From Planococcus citri (Eukaryota; Arthropoda; Insecta; Hemiptera; Pseudococcidae), in contig NC_088681.1 of NCBI RefSeq assembly GCF_950023065.1, positions 14,508,001 through 14,572,000 on the forward strand: a DNA stretch of 64,000 nt. Direction: 5' to 3'. Both the position numbers and the translations under genes were made by a program. Position 1 is the first letter of the stretch, and every line of letters starts with the position of its first letter. Below the pieces are notes generated by a model that worked only from the letters and a program-made list of their open reading frames with translations, was not told where the DNA came from and did no database searches. Below are positions 35,302-48,160 of the stretch, one piece after another.

Positions 35302-35868
35302 CCACTTGACAAGAGATTTGCCATTTAAGCCGAAATGCCGGTTGATTTTTGTAAATTTGCTGTTTAATAGGCGCGCAAAAATGACAGTAAATTTGCGGTA
35401 GAAAAAACGCCGGTTAGAAAAAGCTACTTTTTATAAAAACAGCTGTTTTTGACCAGCAAATGGCAGAATTTTTTATTTGCCGAACTGCTGGTTCTCACAA
35501 ATCAGCTGTTTTTTATTCACCAATTATAGTGCACATGCGCAATGGGTATTCACAACTTCTTTTTAAAAAAATTGAATAAAAGTAGGAAGTGCGGTACATG
35601 TATACCGCTTGAAAACAGATAAGTATATTCACCTTGCAATGATAGCTGTGTGGTTAGAGCATTGGATCATCAAGCAGGAGTCCTGGGTTCGATCCCCGCT
35701 TAGGCTAGAAATTTTTGTAGATTTCAGGTTTTTATTCAGCGATTTAATGCATTAGGTATTTAAACAGCAGCCGATTTTTTCCTGGCGTTTTTTAATGGCA
35801 AATTTATTGTCATATTTGAGCCGGCTTTTTCACTGGCTTTTTTTATAGGCGAATCTATTGTCAAGTGG
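35302..35868. mobile_element. 567-base foldback containing a tRNA-like sequence
   Basis: CCACTTGACAA (35302) and TTGTCAAGTGG (ending 35868) bound imperfect arms built on repeated AAATTTGCCATTTAA-like and GCCGGTT/AGCCGGC segments. It interrupts the family 2 element between a VEATNPP-like stretch and HEENEYEPFS. Confidence 0.75.
35640..35712 (+). repeat. tRNA-like sequence with good A and B boxes
   Basis: TAGCTGTGTGGTTAGAGCA is a near-consensus A box and GGGTTCGATCCCCGC a consensus B box, 35-40 bases apart. The acceptor stem does not pair cleanly and the anticodon arm is poor, so I favour a SINE head or tRNA pseudogene over a functional tRNA. Confidence 0.5.
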
Positions 35869-36205
35869 GTGGTTTGTCGCTTCGACTTCATTGTCAGGAT
35901 CACTCCATAGGTTTGCATAGTATTCGACCATTTTCTCGCAGTCTGGTGGGGCAATGTTGGCTCTGTGTAGGTACCTCATCTTCTGATATTCTTTTGATTA
36001 TTTTGTACACTTTTGGATTCAGTTTATATGCATCCCTCTCCATGTTTGCCACAAACCTTTCATATTGTTCCTGTCATGTTTCCCTTATCTTTCTTGTCTT
36101 GCGGCACTGTTCTTTGTAGCTTCCTTTGTCTTGTTTATTCTTTGAAATCATCCACTTCCGGAAAAGGTTTGGTTTCCTCTTCACTTCTCTTCAGCTGCTC
36201 AAATT
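35869..36205 (-). pseudogene. Family 2 retrotransposon, region upstream of the reverse transcriptase
   Basis: Across frames the minus strand gives KKDKGN, EQYERFVANMERDAYKLNPK, VYKIIKRISEDEV and LRENGRILC, the Lys-rich linker before the reverse transcriptase. It is the 5'-most recognised part of this copy. Beyond about 36205 nothing matches, suggesting 5' truncation or the limit of my recognition. Confidence 0.7.
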
Positions 36206-36300
36206 GATTATTCAATTTTTAGGAAATTTTTGAAAATTCAAAATTGACTAGAGACCTGCACATTTTTAGCAAATTGTGTTTGTTTGATTTTTTAAAAATT

Positions 36301-36700
36301 TATTCATCTAAAAATGATGGAAATAAGTCCTGAAACGAATATGTCACCATTTTGGGCCATTTTGAATCCGCCAGTGGGATTTCCAATTTCCCTAGAATTT
36401 TAAAAATTTTCCAAAGGGTGTGAATATATCAATCAGGGCAGATAAAAATTGAGAAAAGGTTTCCAAAAAGACTTTTCACCTGCATTTTTTTTTTTTTTAG
36501 AAAATTGATGAGGAGTACTGAGCTCAAAAAATCAAATCTTTTCTGTTTGTGAGTCATTTTGGGCCATTTTAAATCCACCAGTGGGATTTTCAATTTCTCT
36601 GGAATTTTAAAAATTTTCCAAAAGGTGTGGATATCAATTTGGGCAGCTAAAAATTGAGTAGTGGCGTATCCTCGACCTACTCTTCAAAGGAATTATCTAC
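36301..36700. repeat. About 207-base tandem duplication
   Basis: TTTGGGCCATTTT at 36351 and 36558 begins two copies sharing CCAGTGGGATTT, AATTTTAAAAATTTTCCAAA and GGGCAG-TAAAAATTGAG. Confidence 0.75.
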
Positions 36701-39700
36701 ATTTGAGTGGATTTCCAAGAAGACTCCAAAAAAAATTGAAAACACCAAAATTGAAAATTTTTTAGGTATTTGAAAATATATTGATTGCAAAGGTTTTGAA
36801 ACATCCTCTCGTATCATAATTCGTGAAATATCGTTTCCCATTCAAATCCGCTGGGTTCAATCTCTTTGATAATGAAACTGGTCATTTTAAATACTGAGAT
36901 TTGAACGAAATACGAGTAGGTAGGTAAGTGTTGCATAAATAAATACAAACAATTCACTCGATGAAATAAAAAATTTGAAATCTCTCAATCATTTGTTTCA
37001 AAGAAGCGTTGAAAAAAACAACAATCAACTCACATCTGCATACAAATTGTTAGCATTTTCCATACTCGTATTATGGATCAGGGCGTTTATCTCATTTACA
37101 CAACACATCCGTAAAATAACGAGATAACCGCGTCGAGTAGAGAAGCCAAACAATGCCAAATTAATAGCATTAAATTTCGATTTATTCGCCTTCGTAGATA
37201 TTATGCGAGTTATCGTTTCATGTCGCTTTTAACATCGGCATCGACATCGGCATGCTTTTCGCATCGTTTTCATTAATATGTAATAATTCGTCTATTTCGG
37301 TATAGAGAATTTCGATCTACTAGATACGTGATTGGTATTGGATACTACACGATTAAGGTCTTGTTCTAGGTACCTAGCTACCTACCTACCCTACCTAGTA
37401 CCTATAATGTACCTCTAACCTCTATCTACCTACGTGGTGTTGTAAAATCCATATAAATTCCAAGTTGAATTTCCATCAACGTGGATAATATATTTATATA
37501 CTCGTACACGAGGCTCTCTCTATAAAAGCGCAACATATTCTCCGACAATATATAAATTTCTTCCGAAGCGAAGATTCTGATAGTAAATTGTATCGTTTTT
37601 CGAGAACGTGGGCGCGATATGAAGGGCAAAAAAAATGAAAAAAGAGCTTGGAAAAAATATAGGCTATACCTATACGAGTATAAGTTACACTAACGCGACG
37701 GATAAACACCTGTTTGTATCGATAACAAGAATCCACTTATGAAGCCCTGTTTTCGATGATGAAAATTTCATCTTACCTACCTATATTTTGTACGATGAAT
37801 CTGCATTTTATTGAAAAACAATACACTGTGTATACCTCCCATATCGAAACTGAGCTGTGTGGATAAAATTACGTCGATATATATCTCATCTTATAAAGTA
37901 TGACTTTCTGATAGGCAGCTTATGGCGATACAATAGCTTACGTATATATTGATCTTTCCATGATGTTAACTTTTTACAACAGCCCAGCTGATTGAATTTG
38001 CAGGCTGGAATATTTTTTAAAAGAAGAGTCAACTGGCAAAGTACATAAATATGTATAGTAAAGGGTGAAAAATCTTTATGATTATTTTCATAATGTCGTC
38101 ATGTTCCACGAATAGAAGAATATCATACAAATATTGAAATTTTATCAGTATACCTTCTATACGTAAACGTAAATCCTTTGAAGTAGAAGACAGAATACGA
38201 CTCGAGGCAATTTTTCCAATTTCTCAGTTTAGTAAATTGTCATCTCTATGGTCCATAAAGAAATTCAAAAATAATTTAATCGATATCATACGCGATATAT
38301 GAAGAAGCTTCGAGAGTTCAATTTGTTCTTTGTACCTTTCAAAGGGTTTGTACATTGAAAAGGTAGCTGCTTCTTTTAAATTTATTTCTTAAGATTTGAA
38401 ATTAAAATTTTATTACTCGTAAAATATGATGTACTTTAGAGTGGATCGTGAAAGGAAAAAAAAATGTCAGAATGTTTTGACCAAATTTACTGTATAGACT
38501 TTCCTTTTGAGTTTCATATATCTGGGAAAAGTCGCTGGAGAGAAGATAGAGACCCCCTCAAAAAAAACTGAAATTGGGAAACTTGATCATAAATTTGAAT
38601 TGAAAAAAATTCGATTTTTTATTTCTTACAAATAAGTGTAAGTTTTTTTCAAATTGAAAATAGTCAAAAATTTTTACAAGATTAAAATTTATCCCTACTT
38701 GAACAAAATTTGTCAAAAATTGAAAAAAATTCAATGTAAAAGTTTGGTTAAAAACTACTACTTAGGTATTAGAATTTCTGACAAATTCGCAATTTTTGCT
38801 CCTTTGGTGAGTGGGGGGGGGTACAAGTTACCTCTAAATACACTTAAGATGTTCACATCTCTGCAGATGAAGTACCTAATGAAGCAAACTCGTGTAATTC
38901 GCGTAATAAACCAGGTTTCTGGTCGTGAAAACATATCTATATGGGTAGTTCTACCAATTTTACACTTTTTGTGTCCGTGTAAAATTTCACTTACAGTATG
39001 CACATGAAAAATAATGGTGAATGGTTTTGTCAATAAAAGTTGCCCCCATCTAACATTTACAGGCACTACAATGAATTTAACCCCCTCCCCCCGGGCCACA
39101 GACCCCCTTATATGATCAAAAGTTCCATCGTCATGGCTGTCTCACATCTCGTTTTTAAATAGTTACATCGCTGGTTAGCAAAGAGTCGTGATGTTCTGCA
39201 ATTTTGACATTCGTTTTTTTATTCCCGAAAACTACACGAAAATTACAGTATGAACACAATTCACTTCAGTGACACCTATATGCTGTGGAGTGACCTCACA
39301 CCTCTGTCTTCGAGTTTTTGTTCCCTCGGCGTGGTTAATTTTCAATGCATTCCCAACGGCTCACTATTTACAAATTTTGGTGTTTGAAAATGGCAAAACT
39401 GTTTAGGCAGTTAACCAAATCTTGTCCCCTGATAAAATATTGAATCCGAACACCGCTATCCAATATAAAAACGTGATTCCATGAAAATATGGTTATTTAT
39501 CTTTTGCCGATTCTTTCGTCATGGTTTCTCAGCTTCGCCATACACAAACAGAGAAAAACTGAGAAATGTTGAAAAATTATTATGTGGTGAGTACTGATAC
39601 TACTTACACTAAAAAACACGAATTTAAACAATTTTACATTTATATTATCCCTACTTAATGAAGTTTTATCCACCGTCATGGGGAATGACGTTTTTTCCTT

Positions 39701-40873
39701 CGTCATGGAATTTATACTTTTTTGACCAAGCCGGAGAAATTTTCACCTAGAAATCCTTAAAATTCGTGGTATATTCTCAATTAAAAAATTATTTGAATTA
39801 CTGAAACACATTTCTTAATTTTGTAGGTGATCAGTTCTCTCAAAAAAGACCAGTTTTGATTCGAAATTTGCAGAAAAGTCCCACATTTTCAAATGGCTCT
39901 CCCCCCTCCCCTGAGAGATATGAATTGGGCACAACACTATCAATGAAGTCTCTAGTGTATATATTAACCATTCCAACCAAAAAAAAATTCTCAAAAAAAT
40001 TTTTTTTTGGCGAGGAAACATACTGCAAAATTGTGTAAAATTGATAGAACTACCCATAGTTATTTTTATGACACAACCATATCGTACACTTTCCACTCGA
40101 GATGAGAAGAAAGTTTCGAGAAAATGATAGTTTTTGTCACAACAGAATATTCGCAGATTGCTTTGAAATATACATTTATACATATATGTAAATTTCCCAC
40201 CATCCACCGTCAATGCCCTATCATTCGCATTTTCAAACAACAACAACAACAACACGAACACGACGACGATGGTTTTATCGAGAATGAAACTCTTATTGTT
40301 GATGTTGGTGAACTAGTAGAAATAGAAACGAGAATCTCTAAACGCTCAACTGTTTTCCTGAAAGTGGAAATAGTTGCGTTAAATCGACAATATGCCACAA
40401 AAGGTCGCCGCAGATTATTCGCTTTGTTTCATTCGATACGGCTGGGTGTATCTTTGATGTGTCTATTAGGGTAATTAACGTGGCAAGAGTAATGTTAGCT
40501 GCAGATGTACGAGTTATTCGGATCGTTGAGTGCCTTTCAGGTTCGGTTTTTACCATTTCTCAGGAACCTTTGAACCGATTTTGATGAAATTTAAAATTTC
40601 ACCACTAGGCTACTAGCCGGACATTTGGTCGCCATCGTGATGTTTCAGAAGTTCAAAGTTTCCACGTTTATCGAGCAACAAAAGCCTTCGAATCTGTTTT
40701 CGAACGAATTGTTTACGTATAACCCCAATCAATCCGGACATTGGGAGTATTTCTTGTCTTTACATTGTACCACTAGTTATACATTCCTATTGTTGCATCA
40801 GAAAGAGATAGGAAAAATGTATAGGTAGTATCCAAGTAAGTCCAATGCAATTGATTATAAATAAATTGTAATT
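36701..40873. other. Unique non-coding DNA
   Basis: CTACCTAC microsatellite tracts at 37370-37430, G-rich and C-rich runs at 38812-38820 and 39082-39092, and an AAC run at about 40239-40256. The AAC run gives a glutamine run in a 116-codon frame (40124-40474) whose opposite strand is also open. I saw no splice-bounded exon. Confidence 0.45.
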
Positions 40874-40887
40874 AATTGAGATAGATG

Positions 40888-41330
40888 CTCGGTGGCATAG
40901 TGAGATGAGCCTCGACTTTCTGACCAAGAAGTCATGGGGTTTGAATCCTGCTAGAGATGCAAGCTTTAACGTGTAATGTATCCATTGTAGTGCATTTAAC
41001 ATCTATTACATGTTAAGCTTCGAGCACCAGAACAGCAGAGGCAACAGAAATGCACGCCATCTGTTGCTGGTATCAAAAAGCTGTAACTGGTTCGAGCACC
41101 TATTGGTAGCAGTGATTACTGAACTCAGGGTTGTAAAAACCCGGCCAGCGATGTTATGAGCTACTTTGTTGATAGCATAGAAAGCAACAGGAAACTCTAC
41201 ATGAAAGCTCAAAGAAATGTTGACTCCCCAGAATAATCACTGTGGCATAGGCATTCGCCTCACCCTGTTAGGGTAGCACTAACATGCGATTTCCAATGTC
41301 TTGTAAAGGATATGAAACACAATGACAACA
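40888..41330 (+). mobile_element. SINE with 14-base target duplication, possibly dimeric
   Basis: AATTGAGATAGATG flanks the element on both sides (40874-40887 and 41331-41344). The head has an A box (GTGGCATAGTGAGATGAGCC) and B box (GGGTTTGAATCCTGC), so it is tRNA-derived and plus-oriented. A second stretch at about 41243-41305 repeats the GTGGCATAGG..TCGCCTC theme and may be a second tRNA-like unit. The 3' end is ACAATGACAACA. 443 bases between duplications. Confidence 0.85.
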
Positions 41331-41344
41331 AATTGAGATAGATG

Positions 41345-42715
41345 AAATAGGATGAAGTACGCCTGGTATTAGTGGTTGTATTGGCAATACCTATTTTATT
41401 CTGGAGTTCTTAGTTAATTATAAGTAAGTAGTTGTCACACCTAATAAATACTTACTTGAGCTAATATGTATGTAGTAATTATTAGTGTATAATACATTGA
41501 CGTGAGTTGTCGTCATGTGAGCCTCAGCCTTAGCTCACATGACATTATAGAATTATCTTCAATAAAATCGCATTAAAAGGCGTTGAGATGTGTTTTCATT
41601 TGTAGCATGAACTGAGAATGTGCATACCTATGGTGAGCTGGTATTATCTAAACTCTCCCAACATGAGCTAGTCAGGGATGAGAAGAAAATATTCACCCCT
41701 AGTGAATATTTCTTGACCGATTCCATCAGGAAAGAATACGTAATTATTACTCATACCACTATAACTGATCATGCTTGCTTCCATCCAATCATATATGTAG
41801 AATATCAAGTATCTAAAAATTTTACAAAAATTGAAAACCATCCAAAAATTGAAAATTATCCAACAATTAAAAATTTTCCAAAAATTGGACGTTTTTTAAA
41901 AATTGAAATTTTTTTCAAAATCGGAAATTTTTCAAAAATTGAATCAAAAATTGTTATATAATGTTGAAATAAACAATATTTTATTTGTTTTACAAAATTT
42001 TCAAGGAACAAATGTCAATATAATCACCTATTTTAAAAATGGGTTAAAATGTTGTAAGAACACCATGAAAAATAAAAATTTTAAATCATTGAAAATATGA
42101 CGCAGATAAATGTGCTATTTTTCTTTCAAACTTTTGTTTGTAGTTTGATCATAATTTAAGACGTTTAGGCTCCTCTCCCTCCCCCCTTCAACAAAATGAG
42201 AAAATGACAAGATTCTGTTTTATAAATTCGTTCCTATACCCAGTAAATAAAAAAAAAGGAAGTGGAAATGTATTTTCACTGGATTTTTTTCAAATTTCAA
42301 ACGGTAGGTACAGTACAGGTAGCTTTCAACTTTTAATGTCATGAAAATGGAAGCTCCCATATTGAAATTTTCAAATTCAAGCTTAACACCACAAACAGTT
42401 TTGTTAGAATTCAACCAGTCTCACAATCAATATATTATGAACTTTCAAAATTTTGTACTTTTTGATGAAAAAAATCGTAAATGTGTGAAAATTACGAGCC
42501 CCCATCTACTCCATCTTCTGAAAGACCAAAGCGGAAACCCATTTTTAAAAATCGAGAAAAATCTGTTTCGGAGGATCAGGCTGATTTTTTGTTAGAATTA
42601 ATAGTTATCGAATACTTAAGTGCAACTCTTTGTCCTTGAATTGTATTATACTATTCAGAAAATACAACCAAACTCTTGTGATGAGCGGATATGCCCTGCT
42701 CGCCTATGTAGTTAT
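41345..42715. other. Non-coding DNA with a hairpin and AT-rich minisatellite
   Basis: GTCATGTGAGC and GCTCACATGAC near 41513-41543 form an 11-base-pair hairpin. 41815-41950 repeats AAAAATTGAAAATTATCC-like units, related to those at 48040-48160 and 49023-49260. No gene. Confidence 0.5.
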
Positions 42716-42720
42716 TCGTG

Positions 42721-43548
42721 TACAGTAGGGTGGGGCACATTGAACCAGTTTTAGGTTTTTTCATCGTTGCTTCAAAAGTTTTGAACCTAGAATGCTCAAA
42801 TAAGTTTTAAATTGAAGCTTGATATTTTGGCTATAAACCCTAGGAGTTTAAAGGATTTTGATCGGTAAGTTTTTTCAGAAAAAAATTTTAAAGTGGTGTC
42901 CATTTTTGGTTCAATGTGCCCAATCCTTCGGGCACATTGAACCACCCCCTCGGGCACATTGAACCAACATAGAATTTACATAAGAGGGCACATTGAACCA
43001 TGATGATTGATAACCATGGAGTGTATATGTGAAATTAATGCCTAATCAAGATCACAGAGACTGGGGAATGTAATTATAAGTTATTTGCTATGGTATGATC
43101 TGAAAAATGAATGAAAAAATTGAAATTCCTGATAGGGATGGTCACAAGAGGTAGTGGTTCAAGCTGCCCATTTTGCACATGCATTACTCATAGCAGATGC
43201 ATAAAAAGAGTGATACACTTACAATAGATTTTATTGAAGAAACATGACGCCAATGTATACAGCATCAATAATAAGTAACGCCGATCTCTTAAAAATGGAA
43301 ACTTTTACCAGAATTCGAACTTTCCTGCCGGCAAAATTATTTTTTTTCGTTTTTTTTTCATTGAAAAAGTACTTTTTTTGACTTTACTCATCGGATTTTT
43401 GTGCTACAGTGATGAATTTTCATATGAAAATACAGTTTAGTGTTACCAACAAATAAACGTTGAAACCACATTTTTACACACAATAGGAAAAAAGTTATGG
43501 CCTCTGGTTCAACCTGCCCGGTGGTTCAACGTGCCTGACCCTACTGTA
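42721..43548. mobile_element. Tc1/mariner-like MITE with GGTTCAATGTGCCC motif array
   Basis: TA followed by CAGTAGGGTGGGGCACATTG at the left, and GTGCCTGACCCTACTG followed by TA at the right. The CAGT start and TA flanks are those of Tc1/mariner elements. GGGCACATTGAACC or close variants occur about seven times, mostly near the left end (42732, 42908-42990), with GGTTCAACCTGCC forms at the right. 828 bases including the TA flanks. No transposase. Confidence 0.82.
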
Positions 43549-44530
43549 ATCTTTTCATGAGTTTGGCTTATGGTAATAAATCCTGTGGGAGGAGCCATAA
43601 GCTACGTAATGTACACGCGATCCGAGCCTTGCTGCTGGGATCGTGATGCTAGAAAAATCACTTGGTCCACGACACTCGAGCTCTCCAGATCAATGCCGCT
43701 CTCAGTAAATGTGTACAAGGCTGATATAGCTTGCGATTCGCAATATACCTATCTATGGATAGTTCTTTTGATTTCTTTTTATAACGCTTACTTCGTTAAA
43801 TCCTACGTAAGTTCGCGGTACTTTCTTAGTCACTGGCCAAGTTACTCCGGACACTTGAGCCTTTGTCTCTACAAAAATGGGTCTTCGACGCGTCCTGCCG
43901 ATGCGACTAATATTTGGGGTCAGCACAGGAGAGGCAGGTAACTTGTACATTGACAATGCGTACTTACTTATCTCAGGTAACTGTTTAATTCTTTTACCGG
44001 GGTTGCGTTCGCCCTTACATAGTGCCCTTTTAGTAATTATTGAGATGACGTCATAAATGTCATCTGAGTGCTTGCTATTTTATATGTCACAAATCTTGCA
44101 CTTGTGCATTGCTTACCTTGCTTTTTATATTAACCCATTGTAACAAATGCTAGGTGATGATTTGTTAATCACCTCAGCATTTGATATAGAAAGAATGCAA
44201 CTACATCGTATTCTTTCCTATGATACTCGCTTATTTGTAAATGTCTTGGGCTATACCCATGTGTATTTTAAGGCACCTACTCGAAAGAGTTAGAAGATAG
44301 GTAGTTTTGTATTCAGTACCTATCTCACGAACAGATTAATTATAAGTTTACTTGTAATTAGTTGGTATAATCTGCTCAATTGCTTGTTTTACACTAACAT
44401 CTGTAAATAAAAACCATAAGTAATTGGTATGAGAAGGCTTTCTTTATTTATAGTAGGTATAGTAACTTCTCACTGTGTACATTGAAGTAGAAAGGATTGC
44501 CTATTCTAGAGCTAGCCAGGTATTTATTTG
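43549..44530. other. Unassigned, relatively GC-rich sequence; possibly LTR-related
   Basis: A 123-codon plus-strand frame (43570-43941) overlaps a 67-codon minus-strand frame, and neither has family motifs. A hairpin at about 44149-44197 pairs AAATGCT..GGTGAT with ATCACC..AGCATTT. The TGTAACAAATGC start at about 44150, with AATAAA near 44405, looks LTR-like, but I could not find a matching end or target duplication. Confidence 0.3.
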
Positions 44531-46850
44531 GAAAATGTTCCTTTTCAATGGAATATTTCTCAGAAAACCACCTTAGGAGAAAATTATCATAATTCCTTCT
44601 TCTAGCAGTCCTTCTCGCTATCACTGTTACACTCTCAAGCTTAACACTTTGATATCCTCGAAATACAAATTCGAATTCAAAAATTCACAAACTTCGCCAT
44701 ACACGCCAAATCATTACTCAAAATGATCACAAAACTTTATCCAGCAGCGAACTTTAAATCGACACGATAGCATATAGGTAATAATGGACGAAAGTCAAGA
44801 AGATTTAAGCTCTTCGTATATATGCACGCTTTTCCATAAGTTATAAATCGAAATCGACGAAAAACCAGACGTTAACTTTTTACACAAAAGTTCGAAAGTC
44901 GAAACAAACTTTTACCACTGTATTTGAAAATTTATCTATTCACCTGCGCAGAGACCTTCAATTTGGAAAAAATCTCTGTCAAAGATTTTTTACGTCTTGT
45001 TTTTACCACAGAAATAAACAATAACAAAGTTGGGGAAAATTCTCATCAAGAGAAGCTGCTCCTTAATTGGAATGAAATTAATAATGACTGCGGATATTTT
45101 CCCTAAAAGATTATCTTGTGGCGAAAGGGAAGGGTCAAGAGAGTCACAAACGTGCGTCAATATAATATGTATTTGTTTTTTCAAAATCGTAATCTACCAA
45201 CACACATTCGAGGTTTAGATAAGGTCAAAGTCATGCAGAATAAAAAACTACCCCTTCAATTTTCACCTCCGTCTGTGAAACTTTTTCGATGGATTTTTAT
45301 CACGTCCTTCGCATCAATTATTTATTTATTGTTTTATTCGAATAGGGACCTGAACGCTGTTAATTCTCTTTTCTTCGTATAAACGTGCTTCAATCAATTT
45401 TTCAGAGCGAATTTTTTAATATTTAACAACCCTACTAAAATATACCTATCGAATGTTTCGAAATACGTATTTTGTATTTGTGGTTAAACAAAAGGTACAT
45501 AATTCCTATGCCTACGTTTGATTCTTTTTATAAAAAATTTCGAGGATTTTTTCAAGTATTTTTTTTGCTAACAAAAAAAAAATGTTATCAGATTAAACGT
45601 AAAAATTTCAAAACTCGGCTACCGCATTTCGAGACGAACAAAGTACGAGGTATCAAGATGAAGCACGTACAAAAGTACACTAAAACCTCGATACGACAAA
45701 TTACCCAACGCTTAGGTGTACCTACAAAGGTACGTTGACCATTTGAAATACCTGAGGCTTTCTTAACGCAACGTAATCTGCCCATGACCTTTAGAGAAAA
45801 CGAAACAAAAGCTAGCCAGGGCCAGGTTTTTCACACATACACATAAATAGTATATCTATCTACGCAGCACACGTACGAGTAATAGGGCGTAATTTCAACA
45901 ACGGCTTATAGGATTTGCTTTTTAAAAAGCTTGACACTTGACAGCTCCGTTGATGAAAACTGCTCGATATAGTTGGCCAGCACTTTTGTCACCATATAAT
46001 CGAATTTTTTCCACTGTTTTCTACCTACGAGTAGGTACCTCTACCTGCTCGGTGTCTTTGTAGTATCAACGTAATAATAAACTATATTTATAGTGTTTGT
46101 TTTAGAATTTTACGTGTCAAAACAGAAATGATAACACTGCGAACAGGCGCACGAGTCGTTGGTAGAAAATATTTCACAATGTTTTGAAATCTAGGAAGCC
46201 AAATTTACCAAGATTTTATCCATATTTTCCAACCTACACGATGTAAAAAGACAAAATATCCTGTATAATTTTACCTACACATGGGCAACGAGGGGTTTGA
46301 AGTGTACCTATCGTACGAGCACGTCAAATTGGTCATCTCCGTCAGCTTTTAATTAAATTTAAATTGGCCATAAAAGCTGAGGCAATTCTCTCGAGATGAC
46401 TTGAAATTTAATTTACTTTCCAAAAAGCCACCAACAATATATAGAAAATTTTATCGAGTGAATATCGCGTCATCGTAATGCTACATTGACTTTATATCGA
46501 ACTAGGCAATCGAATTACCTAGTTACCTTTGAGCTGAGCGTAACTTTCGACCAAGCAATATTAACAAATTTTAAACTCTGTACGTTCACTCGAAGCACAA
46601 AGATTCGCGACTCTAAACTTCCCTTAATGTTGGTAACTTTCCTATGTGTACTTCCGTTTTTTTTTTTGCGTTTAAAACATTTTGTTCGTATAGTTCCATC
46701 TCTTTGATGGTCATTAAGGCCGGAAAAAAGGAGGAAAAGGGTTCAAATGAATTGAAAATAATCCCCAAAAAATACTTTAAAAAATTCTACTTGAATCTAA
46801 AGAGAAGATTTTGCTTTTTACGATTGATACGGTTTTTGTGAAACTATAAT
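44531..46850. other. Unique DNA, nothing recognised
   Basis: Several 60-88-codon frames on both strands, mutually overlapping and without splice context. Likely intronic or intergenic. Confidence 0.45.
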
Positions 46851-47770
46851 TGTGTAGGAATTGATCTATTTTCAAGCGATGTGAATCGAATCACATCAAA
46901 TCATTCACAACCGATTGGCGATTGAACCAAATTGATTGATTTTCAGGTGAATCATTCGAGAACAAAAAATTGAATAATATTTGGTGAATCATTCAGGAAC
47001 GAATTGATTCATATAAGTAACTCGTTCGTGAACGTATCGATTCATTTACCTAATTTTTGGTGAATCATTCACGAAGAAATTGAGTAATTCTTAGTGAATC
47101 ATTCGCGAACAAATTGGATAATTTTTGATGAATCATTCGCGAACGAAATGAATAATTTTTGGTGAGTCATTCGCGAACGAATTGAACAATAGTTGGCGAA
47201 TCATTCGCGAACGAATTGATTTGTACAAGTGACTCGCTCGCGAACGAATTGAATAATTTTTGGTGAATCATTCGCGAACGAATTGAATCATTTTTGGTGA
47301 GTCATTCGCGGACAAATTTATTCGTATAATAGTTGGCGAATCATTCGCGAACGAATTGAATAATTTTTGGTGAATCATTCGCGAACGAATTGAATCATTT
47401 TTGGTGACTCATTCGCGAACAAATTTATTCGTATGATAGTTGGCGAATCATTCGCGAACGAATTGAATAATTTTTGGTGAATCATTCGCGAACGAATTGA
47501 ATAATCTTGGCGTATCATTCGCGAACGAATTAAATAACTTTTAGCGAATCGTTCGCGAACGAATCTTTTCATTTACTTAATTTTTGGTGAATCATTTGCG
47601 AAGGAATTGAATAATTGTTGTCGAATTATTCGCGAACGAATTGATTCATAAATCGAAGAATCGATCAATTCGTTCGCGAATGGTTCATTCAAATAATAAA
47701 TCAATCCGTTCAATGAATGATTCCCTTTATGAATTAATACTCCTCACGAACAATTCACTGAAGAATGAAT
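46851..47770 (-). repeat. Minisatellite C, large inverted block
   Basis: At least 20 copies of TTCGCGAACGAATTGAATAA plus TTTTTGGTGAATCA, the reverse complement of 21965-24345. A higher-order unit of about 107 bases (including the variant AAATTTATTCGTATRATAG) repeats at 47310-47460. It decays at both ends. Confidence 0.93.
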
Positions 47771-48160
47771 CAGTTATGGATTGAGATCCTAACTTTGTGC
47801 TTAAAGATTGTCTGGTGAGAACAGATTACAATCGTATGATATTAAGGGGACCCTATGATTGTACATACAAGCTTTGAAGGGGTTTACCACATTACCCTAC
47901 TTCCAGTATATGGAGAAAAGTGCAGACCTCTGCTAGAGAAACATATAAGTATAGAAGTTACAGGGAAATTATGAGAATAATTACCCAGTGGTGAGGGCAT
48001 TCCTGCTATCCTGCTCATCACATGCAAATTGTTGAATTTTTAATTTTTGAGACAATTTTCAATTTTTGGATAATGTTTGATTTTGGATAATTTTCAATTT
48101 TTGGATTATTTTCAATTTTAGCAAAATGTTGAATTTTTCAAAAAATCTTGATTTTTGGAT
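47771..48160. other. Unassigned sequence, then AT-rich minisatellite
   Basis: 47771-48030 is unassigned. 48040-48160 consists of TTTTTGGATAATTTTCAATT repeats that resume at 49023, on the other side of the solo LTR. Confidence 0.6.

Noticed and set aside
35640..35712. Functional tRNA gene
   Set aside because: A and B boxes are good, but the acceptor and anticodon stems do not pair well, and it lies inside a foldback element.
40124..40474. 116-codon protein with a polyglutamine run
   Set aside because: The run comes from an AAC microsatellite, the reverse strand is open as well, and no splice context is seen.
43570..43941. 123-codon gene
   Set aside because: The opposite strand is open too, there are no motifs, and it begins just after a MITE end. 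It may be a retroelement remnant but I cannot show it.
44150..44530. Third solo LTR starting TGTAACAAATGC
   Set aside because: No CA end with a matching 4-6-base target duplication could be found.
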